Below are positions 18,209-27,351 of a stretch of 64,000 bases of DNA, one piece after another. The stretch's first letter is position 1; the number at the start of each line of letters is the position of its first letter. Where the stretch lies: the NCBI GenBank assembly GCA_046327715.1, contig JAXLXY010000001.1, positions 372,001 through 436,000 on the forward strand, read 5' to 3'. Position numbers and translations under genes: made by a program. This DNA is from JADJOM01 sp046327715 (GTDB lineage Bacteria; Gemmatimonadota; Gemmatimonadetes; Gemmatimonadales; GWC2-71-9). Below the pieces are notes generated by a model. It searched no databases and had not been told where the DNA came from. It saw nothing but the letters and a program-made list of their open reading frames with translations.

Positions 18209-20212
18209 ATGACTCCCGCCGAACAGGCCGCGCGGCTGCGGGCGCTGATCGACCGCGCCAACCACGCCTACTACGTCCTCGACGCGCCGGAAGTCTCCGA
18301 CGCCGAGTACGACCGCTGGATGGTGGAGCTGCGGGCGCTCGAGGAGGGACACCCCGCGCTCCGTGTCCCGGACAGCCCCACCCAGCGGGTCGGGGCCGAG
18401 CCCGCGGCGGCCCTCCGCAAGCACACGCACCTGCGCCCCATGATGTCGCTGGCCAACGCCTTCACGCCGGAGGAGCTCACGGCGTGGGAGGACCGGAATG
18501 CGCGCATCACCGAGGATGCCCGGGCGGGCGGCTATACCACCGAGGTGAAGATCGACGGCTCGGCGGTGAGCCTCACCTACCGCGACGGCCGACTGGAAAG
18601 CGGGGCCACCCGCGGCAACGGCCGGGTGGGCGAGCTCATTACCGAGAACCTGAAGACCCTTCCCGACGTCCCGCTCCGGCTGGCCGGTTCGGCGTGGCCC
18701 GCGCTGATGGAGGTCCGGGGCGAGGTCTACCTGCCGCGCCAGGCATTCGAGCGGCTCAACCGGGAGCGGGAGGAGGCGGGCGAGCCGCTGTACGCGAACC
18801 CGCGCAACACCGCTGCGGGCAGTCTCAAGCTCCTCGACCCGAAGCTCACCCGCCGCCGCCGGCTCCGGATGTACGCCTTCCACGTGGAGGTCATCGAGGG
18901 CACCGTGGCCGCGCGCACCCAGTGGGAGATCCTGGAAACCCTGGCCGGCTGGGGCTTCCCGGTGGAGCCACACCGGCGGCAGCACCCGGACCTCGCCTCG
19001 GTGCACGCGGCGGTGACGGCGCTCCAGGCCGAGCTGCGGACCCTGCCCTTCGACGCCGACGGCGTGGTGGTCAAGATCGACCGGCTGGCGCTGCACACCG
19101 AGCTGGGCAGCGTGAGCGACCGGGAGCCGCGCTGGGCGATCGCGCGGAAGTTCGCCCCGGAGGTGGCGGTCACCCGGCTGCTCGACATCCAGATCAACGT
19201 GGGGCGGACCGGGGCGCTCAACCCCTGGGCGGTGCTGGCCCCGGTCGAGGTCGGCGGCGTCACGGTCTCCAGCGCCACGCTCCACAACGAGGACCTGATC
19301 GAGGCAAAGGACCTCCGCATCGGCGACTGGGTGGAGGTGATCCGTGCCGGCGAGGTGATTCCGCAGGTCGTCGGCCCGCTGCCGGCGCGGCGGGATGGCA
19401 CCGAACGCCCCTTCCGCATGCCGGCGGAGTGCCCGCGCTGCGCCACCCCGGTGCTCCGCGACGAGGACGAGGCGGTGCGGTACTGCCCCAATCCCGCCTG
19501 CCCGGGCCGGGTGCTCGAGGGCATCGTCCACTTCGCCTCCCGCGACGCGATGGACATCCGGGGGCTGGGCTACGAGCGGGTGCGGCAGCTGCTCGACGAG
19601 GGGCTCATCCACGACGTGGCCGACCTGTACGGCCTCGAGGCCGGCCGGCTGGCGCAGCTGGAGCGCTTCGCCGAGCAGTCGGCGAGCCAGCTGGTGGCGG
19701 CCATTGCGGCCTCCCGGGCGCGGCCACTCTCGCTGGTGCTGTTCGGCCTCGGGATCCGGCACGTGGGCAAGACCGTGGCGCAGCTGCTGGCCCGCCGGTT
19801 CGGCACCATGGCGGCGCTGGCGGGGGCCTCCCTCGAGGAGGTGGAGGCAGTCCCGGGCGTGGGCCCGACCATCGCCGCGGCGGTGGTGGAATTCTTCGAG
19901 ACACCGGCCAGCCGCACGCTGGTGGAGCGCCTCGCGGCCGCGGGGCTTGCCCTGGCCGAGCCCCGGGCCGTCGCGGCCGGCGGCCCATTGGCGGGGAAGG
20001 CCTACGTGCTGACCGGCACGCTGCCGACATTGTCCCGGCAGGCGGCCACGGAGCTGCTCGAGCAGGCCGGGGGCCGGGTCACGGGCAGCGTGAGCAAGAA
20101 GACCGATGCCGTGGTGGCGGGAGATGACGCCGGGAGCAAGCTGGAGAAGGCGCGCGCCCTGGGCATCGAGATCATCGACGAGGCGGAGCTGCTCCGGCGG
20201 GTGCGAGGGTAG
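18209..20212 (+). CDS. ligA: NAD-dependent DNA ligase
   Basis: A 667-residue product, normal for LigA. Domain Ia carries the NMN-binding YY and DAEYD; the adenylation lysine is K114 in EVKIDG. An OB fold is followed by a four-cysteine zinc finger beginning at C408 (CPRC ... CPNPACPG), helix-hairpin-helix repeats (VEAVPGVGPTIAAAVVEFF) and a C-terminal BRCT domain from about residue 590 (AYVLTGTLPTLSRQAATELL). It seals nicks during replication and repair. Confidence 0.97.
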   Translation: MTPAEQAARLRALIDRANHAYYVLDAPEVSDAEYDRWMVELRALEEGHPALRVPDSPTQRVGAEPAAALRKHTHLRPMMSLANAFTPEELTAWEDRNARITEDARAGGYTTEVKIDGSAVSLTYRDGRLESGATRGNGRVGELITENLKTLPDVPLRLAGSAWPALMEVRGEVYLPRQAFERLNREREEAGEPLYANPRNTAAGSLKLLDPKLTRRRRLRMYAFHVEVIEGTVAARTQWEILETLAGWGFPVEPHRRQHPDLASVHAAVTALQAELRTLPFDADGVVVKIDRLALHTELGSVSDREPRWAIARKFAPEVAVTRLLDIQINVGRTGALNPWAVLAPVEVGGVTVSSATLHNEDLIEAKDLRIGDWVEVIRAGEVIPQVVGPLPARRDGTERPFRMPAECPRCATPVLRDEDEAVRYCPNPACPGRVLEGIVHFASRDAMDIRGLGYERVRQLLDEGLIHDVADLYGLEAGRLAQLERFAEQSASQLVAAIAASRARPLSLVLFGLGIRHVGKTVAQLLARRFGTMAALAGASLEEVEAVPGVGPTIAAAVVEFFETPASRTLVERLAAAGLALAEPRAVAAGGPLAGKAYVLTGTLPTLSRQAATELLEQAGGRVTGSVSKKTDAVVAGDDAGSKLEKARALGIEIIDEAELLRRVRG

Positions 20213-20310
20213 GCCCCCCGCCCGATCTCGACCGGCGAGGACTGCCTGCGCGGGGCTTGCCCGGTGCTCCGCCCGACCCTAACCTTCGTCGTCCCTTCGG
20301 AGCGTACCGC

Positions 20311-20868
20311 ATGTCGCCGTCCGCCGTGGCCGCACCCGCCAAGACCGTCCTGCTGTCCCGCCAGACCCTGCATCACCTGCGGCAGGTCCTGGAGCGGGAT
20401 GCGGGGATGCAGGCCGCCACCTGGCTGCAGGAGGCGGGCTTCGCGGGGGGCGCCGCGCTGTATGAGGTCTACGCCGGCTGGCTCGCGGAGCACTACGCGG
20501 TCACCCGCCCCGCCTCGCTCGACGTCCGGCACCTGGGCGAGACGCTGTCCGCGTTCTTCGAGGAGTACGGCTGGGGCACGGTGCGGGTCTCGCCGGTCAC
20601 GCCCGCGGTGATCGCGATCGACTCCACCGACTGGGCCGAGGCCGACCCGAGCTCCGGCGCCACCTACCCGTCCTGCCATATCTCGAGCGGTCTGCTCGCG
20701 GAGTTCCTGAGCCGGGTCTCGGCGACCACGCTCGGCGTCATGGAGGTGGAGTGCCGCTCCCGCGGTGAGGATCGCTGCCGTTTCCTCGCGGGCGCGCCGG
20801 AGACGCTGCAGATCCTCTACACCAGGATGGCGGAGGGCGCCAACTACCTGGACGCCCTGGGCGCCTGA
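20311..20868 (+). CDS. V4R (4-vinyl reductase) domain protein
   Basis: A 185-residue product from ATG 20311; the TTG 54 bases upstream is less likely. The C-terminal half shows the V4R pattern: SCHISSGLLAEFLS, then VMEVECRSRGEDRCRF with spaced cysteines that may bind metal. V4R domains sense small hydrophobic ligands in XylR/PoxR-type regulators and occur in bacteriochlorophyll-related reductases. Here the domain stands alone without a DNA-binding partner, and the ligand is unknown. Confidence 0.82.
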   Translation: MSPSAVAAPAKTVLLSRQTLHHLRQVLERDAGMQAATWLQEAGFAGGAALYEVYAGWLAEHYAVTRPASLDVRHLGETLSAFFEEYGWGTVRVSPVTPAVIAIDSTDWAEADPSSGATYPSCHISSGLLAEFLSRVSATTLGVMEVECRSRGEDRCRFLAGAPETLQILYTRMAEGANYLDALGA

Positions 20869-20873
20869 GCGCG

Positions 20874-21032
20874 ATGTGCGCCTATAACGTCCGGAAGAAC
20901 AAGTCGGTGGACCACGAGCCGGCGTCCGGGGCAGCCCGGACGCTGGACTTCTTTCGCGACCTGGGGATCTGGGCGGCGGGCCTCGGGGCGCTGTACCTGG
21001 TCTACTGGCTGGCCCGGCGGTACCTCTTCTAG
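20874..21032 (+). CDS. Small single-pass membrane protein (52 aa)
   Basis: ATG 20874 lies 5 bp after the V4R gene. The product is 52 residues: a charged N-terminus and one hydrophobic helix (LGIWAAGLGALYLVYWLARR) with positive flanks. Its TAG overlaps the TldE stop on the other strand (CTAG at 21029-21032), the same arrangement as at 17002, which supports it being real. No family is recognised. Confidence 0.55.
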   Translation: MCAYNVRKNKSVDHEPASGAARTLDFFRDLGIWAAGLGALYLVYWLARRYLF

Positions 21033-22318
21033 AAGACCGACACGCCGTCCACGACCACGGGCGGCATCGCGCGACTCCCCACCCACATCAGGTCCCGGCC
21101 CACCGCCAGCAGGCGGGCAAACAGGTCGTGGACGTTCCCGGCCACCGTCACCTCGGGGGCCAGGCCCACGATCTCGCCACCCTGGACCCGCCAGGCGAGC
21201 GCCGCCGGCAGCGCGAAGGTGCCCCCGACCATGTCCGTGTGCGTCCCGGGCCGGAGCTGCTCCACCACCAGCCCGTCGCCGATGGCGGCGAGGATGTCGT
21301 CCCAGCTGGCGGTCCCCGCGTCGAGCACCAGGTTGCTGCAGGCCGCCTGTGGCTTGCCGAAGGTGCTCCGGCGGCCATGCCCCGTCGGGGAGGCGCCCAC
21401 CCGCCCCGCCGTCTCCAGGTCGTAGATGATCCCGGCCACCTGTCCCGCCTCGACCAGGGGCAGGCGGCGGCTGACCACGCCCTCGTCATCGAGTGGCCGG
21501 GAGCCGGGGCGGCCGTCGAGCAGCGGGTCGTCGATCAGGGTGACGAGCGGGCTGTAGACCGGTGTCCCCCGCTGGCGCGCGAGCGGGGATCCACCGTGGA
21601 GCGCCGCCTTGCCGACCAGCGCCTGCTCCACCGCGGCGAGGAGCGGAGGCAGCGCGGTGGGCAGGAACCCCACGCGTTGCCGGCCCCCGGGGGCCTCGGC
21701 GGTGCGCTCCGCCCAGGCGAAGCGCTGCCGCAGCATGGCCACCAGCAGCTCGAGGTCGGTGAGCGACGGCAGGTCCGCGCCGGCCAGCGCCGCCCGGACG
21801 GCGAGGCGGCGCCCGTCCTGCTCACGGGCCGCCTCCGCCGCGAAGACCACCAGCGAGACATCGTACCCGGCATCGAGGCCGGCGGTGTTGGCCACCCGCA
21901 CCTGGCCCAGGGAGCGCTCGATCGTCAGCCCCAGGTGCACCCGCTCCGCGCCGATCCGGTCGCGCACCAGGTGGCCCAGGTCGGCCAGCTCGGCGAGGGT
22001 GGCGGCGGCGGCGCGGGGGACATGCGTCACCACCGCCGGGAGCGGCGACTGGCGCGGCAGGCTGAGGCTGGCGGGTTCGCCGAGCGCCGCCGACGCGAGC
22101 GCGCGGGCGAGCAGGTCATCGGGGTCGTCGACCACGGCGCCGGCTGACCCGGCACGCCCCTCATGCACCACCCGGAGGTTCACCCCCTGGTAGCGGGTGG
22201 TGCGGGCGCCGACCGGCCGGCCTTCGGCGAAGGTCACCGTGGTGGTCTCATCGGTCTTGTGCACCGCGTCCGCCAGGGTGGCGCGGCGCGCCGCGCGCTC
22301 GAGGAGGGGCAGGATCAT
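21029..22318 (-). CDS. TldE/PmbA-family metallopeptidase-like protein
   Basis: A 429-residue product starting at ATG 22318, overlapping the TldD stop by ATGA; the longer open frame to 23134 is a shadow of tldD. Features of the TldE/PmbA half of the pair are FAEGRPVGARTTRYQGVNLRV near the N-terminus, GIIYDLETAGRVGASPTGHG near residue 300 and GLVVEQLRPGTHTDMVGGTF near 365. In E. coli TldD and TldE form a heterodimeric protease that trims unfolded peptides (microcin B17 precursor, CcdA); TldE itself lacks the metal site. The target here is unknown. Confidence 0.88.
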   Translation of the reverse strand: MILPLLERAARRATLADAVHKTDETTTVTFAEGRPVGARTTRYQGVNLRVVHEGRAGSAGAVVDDPDDLLARALASAALGEPASLSLPRQSPLPAVVTHVPRAAAATLAELADLGHLVRDRIGAERVHLGLTIERSLGQVRVANTAGLDAGYDVSLVVFAAEAAREQDGRRLAVRAALAGADLPSLTDLELLVAMLRQRFAWAERTAEAPGGRQRVGFLPTALPPLLAAVEQALVGKAALHGGSPLARQRGTPVYSPLVTLIDDPLLDGRPGSRPLDDEGVVSRRLPLVEAGQVAGIIYDLETAGRVGASPTGHGRRSTFGKPQAACSNLVLDAGTASWDDILAAIGDGLVVEQLRPGTHTDMVGGTFALPAALAWRVQGGEIVGLAPEVTVAGNVHDLFARLLAVGRDLMWVGSRAMPPVVVDGVSVF

Positions 22319-23691
22319 GCGCTCTCCCCCCCGACGGTCATGGCCTCGAACCGCACGTGCGGGGCGCCGTCGGCCACGGTGATCCGGCCGGCCGGCGGCT
22401 GCCCGCAGCCGGTGGCCTGGAGGTTCCAGCGGAAGTCGCCCGCGACGGCATCCAGCCGGAGCAGGGTCTCGGTGACATCGCCCTGGAGCACGAGGGGCCG
22501 CACCAGCTCCGCCAAGCGGCCGTCGCGGATCACCTGGCCGTAGCCGGTGGTGAGGGTGAAGCGGCCGTGGTGCAGGTCGCCCCCCATGGCGTCGCAGCAG
22601 TAGATCCCGTGCCGGATGGGGCGGATCAGGTCCTCGAGCGTACCCTGCCCGTTGGTGAGGTAGGTGTTGGTGAGCCGGGCGGTGGGCACCTGGCGGAACG
22701 AGGGGGCGCGCGCGTTGCCGGTGGGGCGCGCGCCGGTGCGCCCGGCGGTCTCGCGGGTGTGCAGCCGGCCCACCACGACCCCATGCTGGACCAGCAGGGT
22801 ATTCTGGGTCGGCGCGCCCTCGTCGTCGAACGCGAGCGAGCCCGGCAGGCTGGTGGCGCTGCCATCGTCGCCGATGGTGAGGAGGTCGGAGCCGATCCGC
22901 CGCCCCGGTGGCATGAGGCGGTCCAGGTCGGACCGGGCGGCGAGGGTGTCGGCCTCGCTGAGGTGACCGACCGCCTGGTGGAGGAGGGCGGCGATGCAGC
23001 GGGGGTCGAGGACCACCGGATAGCTGCCGGCCTTGACCCGGGGTGCGTTGAGGAGGGCGATGGCCCGGCGGGCCGCGGTCCGGAAGAGGTGGTCGGTCTC
23101 CTGCACCGCGCGCCAGCCGCCGCGCACCGCCCACGACTCGAAGGCGCGCTCGAGGAAGCTGTCCTCCCGGGCGATGGCGCCGGCGGCCAGCCGCACCTCG
23201 GGCCGCCGGTCGGAGACCAGGACCCCGGCAGAGGTGGCGATCCAGCGCTCCGTGACCCGGTCCTCGTAGGAGGCGCGGGCGTCGACGATGCGCCGGTCGC
23301 TGGCGAGCATCTCCTGGTTCAGGCGCTCCAGCAGCTGGCGCTTCTCCGCCAGCGGCACCTCGCGGACGTCGCCATCGAGGTCGGCCGGGTGGTCGGCCAC
23401 CCGCACCGGGATCTCGGCCAGGCGGATGGGCGCCTCGACCGGCAGGGCCACCGAGAGCTCGTGCGCCCGGGCCACCATGGCCCCGAGGTGGTCGAGCCCG
23501 GTGAAGCTCGCCACCCCCCAGCCCTTCCCGTGGTTGAGGCAGCGGACCAGGCCGCCGACCTCGAGCGCGCTGGTGGCGCCCTCCAGCCGGCTGCCGCGGT
23601 AGGCGACGGCACTGGCCCAGGTGCGCTCGAGCCGGATCTCGGTGAAGTCCGCGCGGGCGGCGCGCAGCGCGTCGGCCAGCCGGTCCTTCAC
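22315..23691 (-). CDS. tldD: TldD-family metallopeptidase with altered HExxxH motif
   Basis: A 458-residue product. Start set at GTG 23691, overlapping the upstream gene by GTGA; GTG 23715 is an alternative. The TldD zinc motif is expected at HEAVGH but reads HQAVGH (H238, Q239, H243): the catalytic Glu is Gln because the codon is CAG. The flanking GHLSEAD and the C-terminal ligand region (ATGCGQ) are TldD-like. In E. coli TldD the Glu is required for proteolysis, so activity is in doubt. Metal ligands may still bind. Confidence 0.88.
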   Translation of the reverse strand: MKDRLADALRAARADFTEIRLERTWASAVAYRGSRLEGATSALEVGGLVRCLNHGKGWGVASFTGLDHLGAMVARAHELSVALPVEAPIRLAEIPVRVADHPADLDGDVREVPLAEKRQLLERLNQEMLASDRRIVDARASYEDRVTERWIATSAGVLVSDRRPEVRLAAGAIAREDSFLERAFESWAVRGGWRAVQETDHLFRTAARRAIALLNAPRVKAGSYPVVLDPRCIAALLHQAVGHLSEADTLAARSDLDRLMPPGRRIGSDLLTIGDDGSATSLPGSLAFDDEGAPTQNTLLVQHGVVVGRLHTRETAGRTGARPTGNARAPSFRQVPTARLTNTYLTNGQGTLEDLIRPIRHGIYCCDAMGGDLHHGRFTLTTGYGQVIRDGRLAELVRPLVLQGDVTETLLRLDAVAGDFRWNLQATGCGQPPAGRITVADGAPHVRFEAMTVGGESA

Positions 23692-24212
23692 CCCGCCGGG
23701 TTCCCCTTGAGCCACTGGACGTAGTCGGGCCGGGTCACCAGCTCGCCGTCGGCGATGATCTCGCGGTCCCAGGGCAGGATGATCAGGTGCTCGGTGGCAA
23801 ACGCGTGGAAGTCGGGGGTGTAGGCCCCGGTCTTGAAGGAGACGGCCGTGCGCACTTCCTTCGGCTTGAGCGCGCGCACTTCGTTGAGGGCGAGCTTGAT
23901 GGTGGACCCGGTGTCGCAGGTCTCGTCGACGAGCAGCACCCTGCGGCCCCGGATGGAGGGGGGCGGCCCGGTGACCAGGATCGGCTCCCCGCCCGCATCC
24001 TGGCGGGTGACGGCCATGGAGGCGAACTCGAGCTGCAGGATCGAGGCGACCACCACCCCGGGGATGACGCCGGCCTTGGCGATGCCCAGGACCACCTCGG
24101 GTTCGTAGTCGCGCGCCACCTTGAGGGCGAGCGCGCGGCAGATCTCGCCGAAGAAGGGCCAGTCCACCTCGAGGACTCCGCGAGGCTGGGGCACGGCAGG
24201 GGGTCTTTTCAT
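23688..24212 (-). CDS. Phosphoribosyltransferase-domain protein (purine PRTase-like)
   Basis: A 174-residue type I PRTase. The PRPP-binding loop is VLLVDETCDTGSTIKLAL (residues about 91-108), with a preceding beta-strand VVLGIAKAGVIPG. The length and loop resemble the xanthine/guanine or hypoxanthine PRTases (Gpt/Hpt), which convert free purines to nucleotides. Substrate choice cannot be read by eye. It is the first gene of the TldD/TldE operon and diverges from the TPR gene at 24362. Confidence 0.82.
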   Translation of the reverse strand: MKRPPAVPQPRGVLEVDWPFFGEICRALALKVARDYEPEVVLGIAKAGVIPGVVVASILQLEFASMAVTRQDAGGEPILVTGPPPSIRGRRVLLVDETCDTGSTIKLALNEVRALKPKEVRTAVSFKTGAYTPDFHAFATEHLIILPWDREIIADGELVTRPDYVQWLKGNPAG

Positions 24213-24361
24213 GGGGACACCGGGGGAGGCGGTCGCGTGACGGCTCTGGGAGACAATAGTACCCCCCGCCCGGGGCGGCGTAAACTACGTTGCGGCCCCC
24301 CCGGGGGCGGACTATGTTACCCGCATCCTTCCTTCCCGACCCGCAAGGACGTTGTCCCTCA

Positions 24362-24805
24362 ATGAGTTTCTGGCGTCGGTTGCTCGGCGGCGGCCCGTCC
24401 GAAGGGCTGAAACCGCAACGGCTCGACTACCTCAATGAAGCGCTGGCCCTCGAGCGGCAGGGTGATTTCGAGGCAGCGCTGACCTCCTATCGGCTGGCCC
24501 TGCGGGACAATCCCAACGACCCGCGGATCCTGCAGAACATGGCCATCGCCTTCACCAAGACCGGCCAGCAGGAAGAGGCGATCCGGCACTACCGGCGCGC
24601 CATCGGCCTGGACGACACGCTGGTGGGCGCGCACTACGGCCTGGCGTTCCGCCTGAAGGAGCGGGGCGAGTTCCAGGAGGCGGCGGAGCACCTGCGGAAG
24701 TTCCTGGCGCGGCCCCCGAAGGGGCCGGACGCCGACCGCTGGGTGCGGCACGCCGAGGACACGCTCCGCGAGATCGAGTCGACGCCGGACCGGGCGCCCG
24801 AATGA
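24362..24805 (+). CDS. TPR-repeat protein
   Basis: A 147-residue product from ATG 24362 (MSFWRRLLGG). Three consecutive TPR units are visible: residues 22-50 (LNEALALERQGDFEAALTSY), 55-85 and 88-118 (FRLKERGEFQEAAEHLRKF). There is no signal peptide, although the basic, aromatic N-terminus could associate with the membrane. It overlaps the next lipoprotein gene by ATGA. The function is unknown beyond protein-protein scaffolding. Confidence 0.82.
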   Translation: MSFWRRLLGGGPSEGLKPQRLDYLNEALALERQGDFEAALTSYRLALRDNPNDPRILQNMAIAFTKTGQQEEAIRHYRRAIGLDDTLVGAHYGLAFRLKERGEFQEAAEHLRKFLARPPKGPDADRWVRHAEDTLREIESTPDRAPE

Positions 24806-25497
24806 CGGGGCGCTGGACCGTGGCGGGGCTGGCGCTGCTGGCCGGCTGCAGCGACATCTCCGGGAGCAAGGGCGTGGTGGCGCTGGAGCTCCGGCTCCCC
24901 TCGCCGCCGGTGGTCGAGCAGCACGACACGCTGACCCTCCACGCCGTGGCCTTCGATATCGACGGGGACAGCCTCGACGTCCCGATCTACTGGCGGACGC
25001 CCGATACGACCCTCATACTCTTTGACAGCACCGGCCGGGTGACCACCGACCTCACCTCGGGCACCGGCCGGGTCCAGGCCCGCGCCGGCAACCTGTTTTC
25101 CGCGGTCTCCAGCCCGGCGTTCACGATCCGCCCCCGGTCCGACACGCTCCGCCTCACGGTGCCGGACACCCTGACGGTGCTGGCCGGTGATACCGCCTCC
25201 GGTCCGCTCGGCGCGGCGATCGAGAGCAATGACCCCGCGGGCGGCGTCAGCGGGGCGGGCATCCTGTACGAAGTGGTCGATACCGCGGCCGCGCGCGGCC
25301 TGGTGCGCTTCGCGGGGGATGTCCTCGTCCTCCGCGCCACGACCTCCACCGGGGGCACGCCGTCGCCAGCGGTGACCCTCCGGAAAGTCCCGGGGGCGAC
25401 GCCCCCGGCGACGGTCCAGGTCCGGGTCACCGCGACCCGGCCGAGCGGGACCCCGGTCCCCGGATCCGGGCAGCTGTTCACGCTCACGTTCCCGTAA
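24802..25497 (+). CDS. Putative lipoprotein with beta-sandwich repeats
   Basis: A 231-residue product with a short signal peptide ending in the lipobox LLAGC (Cys16). The mature part is rich in Thr, Asp and Val in a pattern of Ig-like strands (HDTLTLHAVAFDIDGDSLDV; RSDTLRLTVPDTLTVLAGDT). It overlaps the TPR gene by four bases and ends 20 bp before fadD. It is probably a surface or periplasmic lipoprotein; no specific function is recognised. Confidence 0.78.
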   Translation: MTGRWTVAGLALLAGCSDISGSKGVVALELRLPSPPVVEQHDTLTLHAVAFDIDGDSLDVPIYWRTPDTTLILFDSTGRVTTDLTSGTGRVQARAGNLFSAVSSPAFTIRPRSDTLRLTVPDTLTVLAGDTASGPLGAAIESNDPAGGVSGAGILYEVVDTAAARGLVRFAGDVLVLRATTSTGGTPSPAVTLRKVPGATPPATVQVRVTATRPSGTPVPGSGQLFTLTFP

Positions 25498-25517
25498 ACT
25501 CCACGGAGGCCACCCCG

Positions 25518-27338
25518 ATGGCCACGCCCCGCACCCTGAACGAGCTCTTCTTCGGAAGCCTCGACCGCTTCGGCACGCGCCCCGTCGTCCTCCGCGCCAA
25601 GCGGGGGGGAGCGTGGAAGGACATCGGCTACGCAGAGGTCCGGGAGACGGTCCAGTGCCTCGCCGCCGGCCTGCGCGAGCTCGGCGTGGTGGCCGGGAGC
25701 AACGTGGCGATCCTCAGCGAGAACCGGCCCGAGTGGGCCTTCGTCGACTTCGCCTGCCTCACGGCCCGCTGCGCCGACGTGCCGGTCTACCCCACGCTCC
25801 CCGCGGGCCAGATCAGCTACATCCTGCGCGACTCGGGCGCGGTGGCCATCTTCGTCTCGAGCAAGGGGCAGCTGGAGAAGATCCTCTCCATCCGCCAGCC
25901 CGACGTGACCCCGGCCCTGCGGCACATCATCGCGATGGACGACGACGCCACCGGCCCGGGGGTGATGCCCTTCGCCGACCTGGTGGCCCGCGGCCGCGCC
26001 GCGCTGGGCAAGTACCCGCGGTGGCGGGAGGAGGCACTCGAGGCCAGCCCCGACGACCTGGCCACGCTCATCTATACCTCGGGCACCACCGGCGACCCCA
26101 AGGGCGTGATGCTCACCCACGGCAACCTCACCAGCAACGTGATCGGGGGGCTCGAGTACCTCGACCTGCGGACCGAGGACTCCTGCCTGTCGTTCCTGCC
26201 GCTGTCGCACGTCTTCGAGCGGATGGCGGGACACTACTGCATGTGGCAGTCGGGGGCGGTGATCACCTACGCCCAGAGCGTCGACACCGTCAGCGCCGAC
26301 CTGGTCGAGGTGCGCCCCACCGTGGTGCTGTCGGTGCCGCGGCTGTACGAGAAGATCTACGCCAAGGTGGTGGAAGGGGCCGCGGCCTCCCCGCTCAAGA
26401 AGCGCATCTTCGAGTGGTGCCGCGCGGCGGGCGAGGCCTGGGCGGAGCTGGTCCTGGCCGGGAAGCCGGTGCCCTTCGCGCTGGGCGTCAAGAAGGCGAT
26501 CGCCGACAAGCTGGTGTTCTCCAAGCTGGTGGCGCGCACCGGCGGGCGGCTGCGGTACTTCGTCTCGGGCGGGGCGCCCCTCTCGGCAGAGATCGCCAAG
26601 TTCTTCTTCGCCGCCGGCCTGCCGATCTTCGAGGGCTACGGCCTGACCGAGACCTCGCCGGTCATCACGGTGAACTCCCGCACCCACGTGAAGCTGGGCG
26701 CGGTGGGCCGCCCGATCCCCGGCGTCGAGGTGACGATCGCCGCGGACGGCGAGATCCTCACCCGCGGCCCCCACGTGATGAAGGGCTACTACAACAAGCC
26801 GCAGGCCACCGCCGAGGCCATCGACGCCGGCGGCTGGTTCCACACCGGCGACATCGGGGTGATCGACGGCGATGGCTTCCTCCGCATCACCGACCGCAAG
26901 AAGGACATCATCGTCACGGCCGGGGGCAAGAACATCGCCCCCCAGCCCATCGAGGGCCGGGTCAAGACCAACAAGTTCATCGTGAACGCGGTGATGATCG
27001 GCGACAAGCGGAAGTTCCCGATCCTGCTCGTGGTCCCCAACCTCGACGCGCTGCGGGAGTGGGCGGCGAGCGAGGGGCGGACCTACCCGGACGACGCGGC
27101 GCTGGTGGCCAGCCGGGAGTCGGTGGAAAAGATCGAGCGGGAGGTGAAGAAGTCGCTCCGCGACCTGGCCCAGTTCGAGATGCCGAAGAAGGTGGTGCTG
27201 ATCCAGAACGACTTCTCGATCGAGTCGGGGGAGCTCACCCCCACGCTCAAGGTGAAGCGCCGCGTGGTGGAGAAGAACTACAATGCGGCCATCGAGGCCG
27301 CCTACGCCGACCGGAGCGGCGCCACCACCGAGCACTGA
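25518..27338 (+). CDS. fadD: Long-chain acyl-CoA synthetase (AMP-forming)
   Basis: A 606-residue ANL-superfamily enzyme. Visible are the P-loop LIYTSGTTGDPKGVMLTHGN (about 184-203), the adenine motif YGLTETSPV, the hinge/A8 region WFHTGDIGVIDGDGFLRITD with RKKDIIVTAGGKNIAPQPIE, and the C-terminal lysine region TPTLKVKRR. It activates fatty acids to acyl-AMP and then acyl-CoA at the membrane, feeding beta-oxidation or lipid synthesis. The length and the KTNKFI/KRKFPI segments match the FadD15-like clade. Confidence 0.93.
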   Translation: MATPRTLNELFFGSLDRFGTRPVVLRAKRGGAWKDIGYAEVRETVQCLAAGLRELGVVAGSNVAILSENRPEWAFVDFACLTARCADVPVYPTLPAGQISYILRDSGAVAIFVSSKGQLEKILSIRQPDVTPALRHIIAMDDDATGPGVMPFADLVARGRAALGKYPRWREEALEASPDDLATLIYTSGTTGDPKGVMLTHGNLTSNVIGGLEYLDLRTEDSCLSFLPLSHVFERMAGHYCMWQSGAVITYAQSVDTVSADLVEVRPTVVLSVPRLYEKIYAKVVEGAAASPLKKRIFEWCRAAGEAWAELVLAGKPVPFALGVKKAIADKLVFSKLVARTGGRLRYFVSGGAPLSAEIAKFFFAAGLPIFEGYGLTETSPVITVNSRTHVKLGAVGRPIPGVEVTIAADGEILTRGPHVMKGYYNKPQATAEAIDAGGWFHTGDIGVIDGDGFLRITDRKKDIIVTAGGKNIAPQPIEGRVKTNKFIVNAVMIGDKRKFPILLVVPNLDALREWAASEGRTYPDDAALVASRESVEKIEREVKKSLRDLAQFEMPKKVVLIQNDFSIESGELTPTLKVKRRVVEKNYNAAIEAAYADRSGATTEH

Positions 27339-27351
27339 GGCGCGGGGCGCC

